This document shows positions 33,046 through 44,100 of a stretch of DNA of 64,000 nt, piece by piece. The position numbers were made by a program, and so were the translations under genes. Under the pieces are notes generated by a model that did not search any database, had not been told where the DNA came from, and was given only the letters and a program-made list of their open reading frames with translations. Origin of the DNA: Polychytrium aggregatum (lineage: Eukaryota > Chytridiomycota > Chytridiomycetes > Polychytriales); NCBI RefSeq assembly GCF_025602895.1, contig NW_026516250.1, positions 62,001-126,000 of the forward strand, given 5' to 3'. Position 1 is the stretch's first letter. Each line of letters starts with the position of its first letter.

Positions 33046-36000
33046 ATGCAGAAGGTAGATTCCCATCCAGCAGGGGCTCTAGTGCATTCAGTCTTGTGGA
33101 ACTGACCGCCCGCCGCTCTGCAGCACCGCAACATCACCCTCGAGCGTCTCGATAAGTTTCTTCAGGAGGGCCAGTTTTCGGACGTCAACCTCCAGTCGGT
33201 TCTCTGGAAATACCGAGACGAGGGCAGCGTCAGCCTCTCTTACTATGGTAGGTGACAAAATGGCTGGACGAGCAGCGTTGATGGGCTGCTGGCCGGCTCG
33301 CTCTTGCTTCGGCCCAAACATCGGCAGAGTCGGCCGCATCCCCAGGATCTGCTCGGACGGAATCTCGATGCTGACCATTCAAGTATACTTGATCCACACG
33401 CAGCTGTGCCTGATCTCAAGCGCATGTAAGCATGGCTATTATTCCGGGAAAGCCAGATGATCACACCATATGAAAGCACGCTGAGTGCCGCAGAGATGCT
33501 GTCCACTGGATCAGAGCGGGTGCTTGAGCCGCGATGTTGGGCGATGTTAGGCGATGCTGGGAGCTTTGCCCGTCATACACTCATATCATACAACCGCCCG
33601 CTCGCCATCTTTGCCATCAATGCAGTTCTTTTGACGAAGCGTCCAGAGCTGTATACACTCCCACAAGCGTCGGCCAGCGGCTGGGCCCGAGTATGTATTG
33701 AGCCGGCTCACCGAGCTGCTGTTGCCGTGCTGTTCCCGTCTCGCGCGACCATCCCAATAACCTCTGTACGTCGCTCCAGGCTGGGCTACGTTCTGGTTCA
33801 AGGTATCTCCACTCCCGACAGCAGCATCAATATGGTACATTGGGGTATCGTGGCTTCTGCTAACTACGAGGCTTTGGCTCCACCGTAGATTCACATCCAC
33901 CTCCCCAAAGAGCTCCATGGAGAGGCTGTGCTCCTCTTGTTCGACCCCGAGTGCGAGGCCTTAATATGGTCAACCAAGGGCGAGCCTTTGCAGGGCATCA
34001 CTGGTGGCGGGGGTGGTAACAGGCATGTCGACTATTTACTGACCTCCAACGCTCTCGGAGGAGAGGTGAGACACGCTTTGCTCTGTGAGGCACGAAGCGA
34101 AGGGTATAGCACTCAAAGGACATCTGCTGATGCTGGCTTGAACCATGGTTGCGCAGAACTTTGACTTTTTTATCGAGGTTGCCTGCAACGGTCTCTTTGG
34201 CAACGGATCGGGTTTGTATCAGTGGTGTACTCTGAGTGCTCGCTGGAGGTTGGGTTGGTTGTTGCTGAGCACTAACAATTGCATCATCAAATGCCCCCTC
34301 CCCGCATGGTTTCGGCCTCCAGACGGCATGATCAACGCCCCAGCTCCCAACAGGTAAATATCGAGCAGACCTGCCCGCTGAAGGTGCATCCGGGGGCTGC
34401 TCCGACACAAATCCGTGCCCATTGTTCCGCAGATATTACAGACTGGTCAAGGCCGAGGTCGCGGTGCCAAACACCATCGCACAGGCACTGCTGATCGACA
34501 TGCAGATCATCAAGGATATGGCCCGATACCTTCCGGAGAACTCGCAGGCGGCGGCAGACGCGTTGTATACCGCCAACCAAATTGTCAACGCCGTTCGGCC
34601 TGATGTTCCAAGGTATCTGGATTGCATCGTCTCGAGCACTGTTCAGACGTGCTCTTGTCTAACCCCATCGACAGCACTCTGGCCAAGGGAAAAGAAATCG
34701 CGGATGCCTTTTTCGAAAAGCGGAAGAGAGCAGAGTCATTCAATGACCATGTCGTCACCGCAGTTGGGCACTGGTACGCAGGCATCTCCACTTTGACCTT
34801 GAGATGGGATTCAAGCTGCTCACCTTTAGAGCCTAATTCAGCACTTTATCAGCCACATTGATACAGCTTGGCTTTGGACCTATGACGAAACCAAGCGCAA
34901 GGCCGCCCGAAGCTGGTCAACCCAGGTCAGTGGAACAGACAGACCTTCGCGGCTGTGTGAGCGACGTACTTGCTTGACATCTCTGAATCGCCATCTGCCT
35001 CTGCATGATTGTCCGGGATGCATGCGTGTAGTCTTGATATTGATTGTGCCCCCCCCCGCATCTATAACTCGACGCCCACACACACACATTGTCGAACAGT
35101 GCACGTACGTGACTACGTCGATGGCTCCAAAACAGGTGAAGTAGCGATCGTTGCTATCCTTGGTTATGCCTACTCATCCGCATCCCCCATACCTTGGATT
35201 TTGTGACTCGACAGTCTCATGGACCAGTATCCAGAACACAAGTTTGCTTGCTCGGTGAGTGGCCGTGGGGCAACTGCAATTGTTCGTGATAAAACTCGCG
35301 GCGGGGGGAGAATCTGGGCTATCGACTCTGAAGTAGGCACGGTCTGTACAGCCAAAAATAACCTTCCGCGGATTTTTCACGGTTGCAAAAATTGCAACAG
35401 CAAGCGCAACAACTCGAGTGGGTGGAGCATATCTATCCAGCCTTGTTTGAGAGGATCCAAGCCAATGCTCGTCTTGGGAAGTTTATCCCGATCGGAGGTA
35501 GGTGTAGCTCGATGGACGATGGACGCTCTGCATCAAAGTGGCTTTGAACTAACACTCGATGCGGCTTGATGCTCTGCAGGTGTAAGTGAATCAAATGAGT
35601 CGTTTGATTCAACTTGTGCATTCGGCAATTCACACACGTGCTTTTCTCGCTGATACGTTCTGATCGTCAAGACCTGGGTCGAGATGGATTGCAACATTCC
35701 CTCTGGCGAAGCAATGTGCCGCCAATTCCTCTATGGGTATGCTAGCGCTGCTGTCTTTCATGTGCCATCGAACCCGACTCCTCGACAGTGCGCTAACGTG
35801 CATGCGGCAACCAGACAGCGCTTCCTGGAGAAAACGTTTGGCAAAAGAAGCACAGTCTTTTGGCTTCCAGGTAGGCCCTATCCCATGAATCATGCTGGCA
35901 TCATGGCCCAGATGTCTTTCCAGGCACACTTATTGACTTTAACTCCACCAAATAGATACCTTTGGCTATGTAGGTGTCCAGGGAAATAGAGCTCCGGTTT

Positions 36001-39000
36001 CAGAAGCAAATGGGTGGATATGTTCATCATCCAAATCGCGATGCTCACTCTCTGCTCAACGGTTTCTACAACTCGGGTTCTCTGACAGTCTGCACAGGCA
36101 AGTTTCATTGCAAGTGGAACAGCCCGCATGGCTAATATATTTATCAAGTATTTTTGACTCGCAATTCCGGTTGCAGCTTCCTCAAATCGTCAAGGAATCA
36201 GGTGCGCGCTTTGTGATAGCCCGATGAGATCGACATCCCTTATCCGAGCTTAGGTCGGAGCTGACTTTGATATTTGCTGCAGGACTGTCGTATTTTTTCA
36301 CCCAAAAGCTCAGCTGGAACAACATCAACAGGTATGGTGGGATGCTGCATCGTCCTTGCCTCCGTACTACTCGCTACCGGTGGTGACTGATGTTACAATC
36401 ATGGCAGGTTCCCACACACAACGTTCTGGTGGAAGGGGTATGCAGTTGGCCCATGCCATGCACAATCGGACGGGCATCCAGCTGCAACTGAATCCAATAC
36501 GCATGTGAATGGCGGCCGCGGCTTGCATTTCTAACCGCTTTGCTATCGATAGTCTGGATGGCACGAGCGTCTTGACTCATTTCTCACCCGCGGACACATA
36601 CAATGCGCAAGCGACGGTTAATGAAATCCAGATGAGGTGAGTATATGTGTTGCCGACCAGTAAGGCAGGCCAAATCTGCACGCCATCTGACCCGCAATAC
36701 TGCTTTCTTCAGCGTTACCAACAACAAGGATCGATCCTACAGCGACAAGAGTCTTCTGCTGTTTGGCAACGGGGACGGAGGAGGTACGTACAACAAGCAC
36801 AGGGATGGAATAGACTGGGTCGCATTTTGACACGAACACCATCAAACCAGGCGGCCCGCTCCCACAAATGTTGGAGCGCCTTCGACGAATGAGAAACATC
36901 GAGGGCCTGCCCGCCCGCGTCGAGATTGGTGATCCGACGGCGTTTTACCAGCAGCTCGAGCAAACAAGCAGAGACTTGGTCGTGTGGCATGGAGAGCTGG
37001 TAGGTGGCAAGAGGCTGTGGAGCGATACATATGCGTCTATCCAGTCGATCCACTGAAGCTATATTGAACGGGATCTGCGTGTTTATCCATAGTATTTCGA
37101 GTTGCACCGCGGCACGGTAAGCAGAATATCAGTCGTTGCTGTGGATCGTGGGTCATGGCTACGCTGTAGATATGCGCCACGATTATGCTGCGGATCTGCT
37201 TCCTCCTGCCAAGCTCCGCAGCTCTGACCGAGTCTGTACAATCAAACAGTACACCTCTCAAGCGCACATTAAGAAATACAACCGCGCCTCAGAGCTACTG
37301 ATGAAGAATGTCGATATGCTGTCAGCTCTGTGCGCCATATTATCTGTTCCAAACTTTGTGTAGGTGTCAATCAATATTGAGCTCATCCAGTCACTGATCG
37401 CCTCATCATTGTAGCCGGAATCATGGCTATCATACACGCTACTACTCACTGTCAAACTGCTTCTATAGTCACCCGAAGGAGTCCATCGACAAGCTCTGGA
37501 AGAATTTGCTTCTGTACGTGATGCAGTAGTTCCGATGCCCTGTTAACCGCCGCCACTGGTTTGAAGCTGCTCGTGCTTGGAGACATGGATGCACATGGCC
37601 TGTCTTGATGGAGAATGTGCACTCTCACGGCAAAGAGACCAATCACCGGCGAACGGTGCTTCTGTATCTGGTCGACCCTCTTGCCGAACGATCAAGAAAC
37701 GGCGGCAGCACAGCCAATGACGATGTTTATTTATGCAATCCCTCCCCCACACATACGCATACTCTCACAGAAACCAGTTCCATGACGTCTTGGTACGTGC
37801 GACGACATTCCTAGCTCTCCCATCTCTGATCGTACCTCGATTCCCGTGCATATCGCTTTAACAGTGCTAGCTATGCTCGTTGCCTCGCATGCGCATGCGC
37901 CATGAACAGCCTGGATCCTCCATTGAGTTGGCCAATGTCGATGCACGAGAGGTAATCTGTCGATACTCTTCCAAAGGTTGTCTTGCCACAGCATCGTGGG
38001 CAACACCAGCTCGCTTGATATTAATGCACGGGAGCAAGAATACTTATCCGATGATCTAAATCTTTTAGATCTACAAAGACCTTGTCCAGGACGCAGAGAA
38101 GCTTGCCAAAGAGCTCTTCGATAAACTCGCCGACCATCTTTGCGACAACGCTGGCGGCGAGCCTGTGCTCATTGTACTGAACCCGACGCCGTGGCCCAGA
38201 AAAACGTCAGTGGTCTTCATCAACGAACTATCTGCTCCAGACTCATGGTTGCGCATCGCTGCTAATACCGACTGGATCCAAAGTTCGTTTGTATCTGTTG
38301 GAAGCGACTTGGAGTGTCGAGACATGGACAAGTATATGGGCGAGGGCCACGGCTCGGTTCTTCAGAAATCTGCAGCTGGAGGCTACACTGTCTTTGTCGA
38401 AGAGATCGGCGGCTACAGCATCAAAGCCGTACCACTCAAGTCCCTCACGAAGATGGACGAGATCAAGGGTGAGGACATCTATTGTCAGGCGGTGCCGAGC
38501 AGGGCCACAGCGGCTGAATTGGCCACCGAGCTGACGCAAGCATCCATCATATTAGTCATGCGCGAGACTACCGGATATCTGGTCGATAATGGAGAAATCA
38601 GAGTGGTTTTTGATCACCACGGAAGAATCACGAGCTTGGTTGATCTTGAGACCAGGCAAGTGGACAATGTCGTTGCTTGAAGAGGCAATACCACCGCTGG
38701 ACGCGGCAAGCTCCAAAGCTGAATACGCTGACATGCTTGTATTAACATGGATGTGCTGGCGCAAATGAACCGGGAATCGTGCCGTTGCAGCCGCGAGGCC
38801 ATCTTGCCGGGTGCCCGAGCCAACGTGTTCCGAATCTACGAAGATATCCCCTTGTTCTGGGATGCCTGGGATGTAAGTTTTCTGTTGGTGTTCATATCTC
38901 GACCGAGGCCCTGCTTGCATGCTCATAGGGGAATTGCAGATGCTAAAAGAGTCAAAACAGGTTGAAATCTATCATCTCGAAAAGGGATGGGACGCTGGTG

Positions 39001-40400
39001 TTGGTCAACTCGAGCTCGAAGAGGTCGGCTTTCTCCGTGTGGTGCTCAAGGTGGTTCATCCGCTCAGCCAGCACAGCAGCCTGGTGCAGCGAATTATTGT
39101 CAACGCCGGTAGCAAGCAGATCGAGTTTGAGAATAAGGTCGACTGGCACGAAAATCGCAAAATGCTGGCAAGTATCGTCCACGATATGGCGCGAAAGAAG
39201 CGTAGAGCTTCTGTCTCTGCCCGCACGAGCAAGTCCTGTGCCGGACATATCTTCAGCCAGCGGCGATGTCGCTATGCTCACTGTTCAATGCACACTATCG
39301 GATGGCCGCAGAAAGTGGAGTTCCAAGTCAACGTCAGCTGTGATTACGCCACCTACGAAACGCAGTTTGGATTCGTTCAGAGACCAACCCACTACAACAA
39401 CAGTTGGGATATGGCCAAGTTTGAAGTCTGCGGACACAAGTTTGTGGACTACTCGGAATATGGCTTTGGTGTCTCCTTGCTGAACGACAGGTTGGTTGTT
39501 TCGTGAAATGCGGGAAGATGGAATGGAGGTATAGAGTCCAGTGTGTCTCTTGGCACGCATCCCAGGATCTGACCTGAACATCATTTGCTTGACCAGCAAA
39601 TATGGCTTCTCGGTCCACGAAAACACCATGCGCATGAGCTTGCTCCGCGCCCCCAAGGTAAGGACAGTCTGATACAGCCTACTGTACTCTCGGCGCCATG
39701 AGTTTCATGCTCACGCGGCTCCCCCCCCCACAGGCACCTGATGAACACTGCGACATGGGTAAGCATCATCTCCCTGGCACCGGACATAACTATCGCAACT
39801 GCGATTCCATATTGAGCCAACATAACACTCTTCACTGTAGGCGAGCACACGTTCCGCTATGCACTGTACCCGCACGCCGGAACCTTCTACGAGTCTGATG
39901 TAGTTCAAGCTGGCTACGAATTCAACGTTCCCCTGATTGCAAGGTAACACTGCGTTGTTGTGGCGGTGTTTGTATAGCCCTGGCTAAGCAAGCGCCTTGT
40001 CCTTGTAGACCAAGCCAGAGCACCCTCAGCTCCGGTATGATGCAGCTCTTCCGAGTTGCGCAATCCAATGTTGTTCTGGATACGATCAAGGTCCCCGAAG
40101 AGAGCCACGGCAAGGAGGCAGTTCTTCGGTTTTACGAAAGCAAAGGTGGACGAGGGAGGGTGGAGGTACAGAGGTAAGCGCAATTACGAGCGCAATTACG
40201 AGCACAAAGCACGCTCGTTAACGCAATCTCAGGCGCTAATTGATCCGGTGGCTTGCCATACCAGTGCACTCCCTATCCGTGGCGCGCAGCTGTGCAATGT
40301 CTTGGAGGAGCGCAAAGGAGACATTGAGCATAGCCAGACTTCATTTTCGTTCGAAGTTCTTCCTTTCAAAATCATCACCATTCGACTCAGCTTTGAGTAG
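33046..40400 (+). CDS. AMS1: GH38 class IIC alpha-mannosidase (AMS1-like), about 40 exons
   Basis: Forty exons join in phase to about 1119 residues; yeast Ams1 is of similar size. Motifs in order: ALIWSTKGEPLQGITGGGGG, GHCHIDTAWLWTYDETKRK (zinc His and Asp), QCTLMDQYPEHKF, GGTWVEMDCNIPSGEA (nucleophile Asp), FWLPDTFGYSAQLPQIV, FGNGDGGGGPLPQMLERL, LLLNQFHDVLPGSSIELA (zinc His) and LVIDNG-type ETTGYLVDNGEIRVVFDH. The C-terminal beta domains follow. Class IIC enzymes trim free mannose oligosaccharides in cytosol/vacuole. Three exons are micro-exons: 35100-35104 (5 nt), 35580-35581 (2 nt) and 36089-36097 (9 nt); the first exon is also 9 nt (33046-33054). Three introns have GC donors (36098, 38656, 39168). 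The junctions around 37357-37468 are the least certain. Confidence 0.92.
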
Positions 40401-41124
40401 ACTGGACAAACCGCGGTATTGAATTGACTTGCTACAGCATTATATTGTGGGGCAACAGTGATCGATTCCCGTTTCGAGCCATACTGCCGGCTGTCTCTCT
40501 AGCATTCAGAATAGCCCATGCATCCCCTCGAATACACCGCACCGCGTCTCCGATGAAAATAGCACGTACATGTGTCTGGATAATCCAGCTGATAATGGAA
40601 AGGCGAATTGGCATTCTGATATTGGATCAGCACCACCAGTCCCGTCGCTGAATCACGATCGCATTCACAGAAGGCTGTGTATACCGCAAGCTCAGAACGA
40701 AGCAGAGCAGTGTCGTACGAAACATGGTTTCTCGGGGTCAAGAGCGTTAGAGACTCGATGTTGATCTCTTCCTCTTCCCCTGTCTCCATGAGGCCTTCCA
40801 CGTGGCAGTCGCAAGTCAGTCTCTTGGAACGCTGTTTGGCCATGGTGGACGGATGTGTATTCGGGGCCCAGGAGGCAGAATACAAGATAGTGTCCCGTTC
40901 ATTTAGATGGGCTGCAAACCAGATTGGCACATAGCCGCCGATCACCTCGCATTGGGATCGATCCTGGTGGCTGTATTTGAATGATATCTTGGGAATGATT
41001 AGGCGATTAATGGAAGGTGGGAATTCATGGGCGAGCTCCAATAGAAATGAGACCAAGTTGCACAAAATGTTTCCAAAACGTCGCAAATGCAGTTGCGGGG
41101 GAGGGGAGAACGCGATCAGATTGA
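40401..41124. other. Convergent intergenic region
   Basis: About 720 bases between convergent stops. It is less GC-rich than the genes. A 209-codon minus-strand frame crosses it but starts at TTG directly after the ANK-CC 2 stop and has no recognisable motif. It is probably 3' UTR sequence. Confidence 0.5.
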
Positions 41125-44100
41125 TCAAGCGGATCGAAAAAGAGACAGAGATTCTTGGAGGGCATTCCGCCGGGAAGGGAGTTGATTGGACATCCGGCCA
41201 CTGAGGGTCATGAGGTCTTGTTCAAGAGCTTTTACATTTTCGGTAAGCTGCTCAATCAAATCATCGCGATGATTTACTTCGATAGCCATATCGCGACGAA
41301 GAGCTTTGGTTTCTTCCATCGAGTGAATGAGATCCCATTTTGTACTAAGGAGTTCGGTTTGGCTTTGCTGGAGCTCCACCTCACGGCTAGTATGGCCATT
41401 GATCGTTCGCTCGAGGTCGCGGATGTAGGCGCATTTGTTGCCAATATCATTGATAAGGGACGCGATTCTGTCGTCTTTTTCGAAACAACTTCGCTGCAGG
41501 TCACCGACACATTCATCGAGGACAACACATCGCTCCGAGTGGAACTCGTATTGGGAATGGACATCCTCGAACTTTTCTTCAAGGAGTTGATACTGGTGCT
41601 GGAGCTCATCGAATTTGGCTTGAAGACGACCGATAATCGATGATGACTGAGAGAGTTTGTCGTTGAGGGAAGTGACTTCTTGACTTTGGGTCTCGAGTGC
41701 TTCTGCGGCAAGTCGGAGGTTTGACTGTGCAGCCAGCAGAAGCTGTTCTCGAGAATCTAGTGATTGTCGTAGATGGGAGAGGATATCTTCGAGCTGACCC
41801 TTGTGGCTGTTGGATCCATCGAGCCAGGATTGCAGCTCGTTGATTCTGTGGTTGGCTGATTCGAGCTGGCTGTTCTTATCATTCAACTCGTGCTGGACAT
41901 TCTTGAGTTGTTCTTCCAGTTGACCCTTGTGGCTGTTGGATCCATCGAGCCAGGATTGCAGCTCGTTGATCCGGTGGTTGGCTGATTCGAGCTGGCCATT
42001 CTTATCATTCAACTCGTGCTGGACATTCTTGAGTTGCTCTTCCAGTTGACCCTTGTGGCTGTTGGATCCATCGAGCCAGGATTGCAGCTCGTTGATCCGA
42101 TGGTTGGCTGATTCGAGCTGGCTGTTCTTATCATTCAACTCGTGCTGGACATTCTTGAGTTGCTCTTCCAGTTGACCCTTGTGGCTGTTGGATCCATCGA
42201 GCCAGGATTGCAGCTCGTTGATTCTGTGGTTGGCTGATTCGAGCTGGCCATTCTTATCATTCAGTTCATTCTGGACGTGTCGCAGTTGCTCTTCAAGTTG
42301 ACCCTTGTGGCTGTTGGATCCATCGAGCCAGGATTGCAGCTCGTTGATTCTGTGGTTGGCTGATTCGAGCTGGCCATTCTTATCATTCAACTCGTGCTGG
42401 ACATTCTTGAGTTGCTCTTCCAGTTGACCCTTGTGGCTGTTGGATCCATCGAGCCAGGATTGCAGCTCGTTGATCCGATGGTTGGCTGATTCGAGCTGGC
42501 TGTTCTTATCATTCAACTCGTGCTGGACATTCTTGAGTTGCTCTTCCAGTTGACCCTTGTGGCTGTTGGATCCATCGAGCCAGGATTGCAGCTCGTTGAT
42601 TCTGTGGTTGGCTGCCTCGAGCTGGCCATTCTTATCATTCAACTCGTGCTGGACATTCTTGAGTTGTTCTTCCAGTTGACCCTTGTGGCTGTTGGATCCA
42701 TCGAGCCAGGATTGCAGCTCGTTGATTCTGTGGTTGGCTGATTCGAGCTGGCCATTCTTATCATTCAGTTCATTCTGGACGTGTCGCAGTTGCTCTTCAA
42801 GTTGACCCTTGTGGCTGTTGGATCCATCGAGCCAGGATTGCAGCTCGTTGATTCTGTGGTTGGCTGCCTCGAGCTGGCCATTCTTATCATTCAACTCGTG
42901 CTGGACATTCTTGAGTTGCTCTTCCAGTTGACCCTTGTGGCTGTTGGATCCATCGAGCCAGGATTGCAGCTCGTTGATTCTGTGGTTGGCTGCCTCGAGC
43001 TGGCCATTCTTATCATTCAACTCGTGCTGGACATTCTTGAGTTGTTCTTCCAGTTGACCCTTGTGGCTGTTGGATCCATCGAGCCAGGATTGCAGCTCGT
43101 TGATTCTGTGGTTGGCTGATTCGAGCTGGCTGTTCTTGTCATTCAACTCGTGCTGGACATTCTTGAGTTGTTCTTCCAGTTGACCCTTGTGGCTGTTGGA
43201 TCCATCGAGCCAGGATTGCAGCTCGTTGATTCTGTGGTTGGCTGATTCGAGCTGGCTGTTCTTGTCATTCAACTCGTGCTGGACATTCTTGAGTTGTTCT
43301 TCCAGTTGACCCTTGTGGCTGTTGGATCCATCGAGCCAGGATTGCAGCTCGTTGATCCGATGGTTGGCTGATTCGAGCTGGCTGTTCTTATCATTCAACT
43401 CGTGCTGGACATTCTTGAGTTGCTCTTCCAGTTGACCCTTGTGGCTGTTGGATCCATCGAGCCAGGATTGCAGCTCGTTGATTCTGTGGTTGGCTGATTC
43501 GAGCTGGCTGTTCTTGTCATTCAACTCGTGCTGGACATTCTTGAGTTGTTCTTCCAGTTGACCCTTGTGGCTGTTGGATCCATCGAGCCAGGATTGCAGC
43601 TCGTTGATCCGATGGTTGGCTGATTCGAGCTGGCTGTTCTTATCATTCAACTCGTGCTGGACATTCTTGAGTTGCTCTTCCAGTTGACCCTTGTGGCTGT
43701 TGGATCCATCGAGCCAGGATTGCAGCTCGTTGATTCTGTGGTTGGCTGATTCGAGCTGGCTGTTCTTGTCATTCAACTCGTGCTGGACATTCTTGAGTTG
43801 TTCTTCCAGTTGACCCTTGTGGCTGTTGGATCCATCGAGCCAGGATTGCAGCTCGTTGATTCTGTGGTTGGCTGCCTCGAGCTGGCCATTCTTATCATTC
43901 AACTCGTGCTGGACATTCTTGAGTTGTTCTTCCAGTTGACCCTTGTGGCTGTTGGATCCATCGAGCCAGGATTGCAGCTCGTTGATTCTGTGGTTGGCTG
44001 ATTCGAGCTGGCCATTCTTATCATTCAGTTCATTCTGGACGTGTCGCAGTTGCTCTTCAAGTTGACCCTTGTGGCTGTTGGATCCATCGAGCCAGGATTG

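Noticed and set aside
38165-38680. Separate short gene within the mannosidase locus
   Set aside because: It is exon 32 of the mannosidase; the apparent stop is inside an intron that begins with a GC donor at 38656.
40499-41128. 209-codon minus-strand frame after the ANK-CC 2 stop
   Set aside because: Starts at TTG, has no recognisable motif or promoter, and lies where the 3' UTR is expected.
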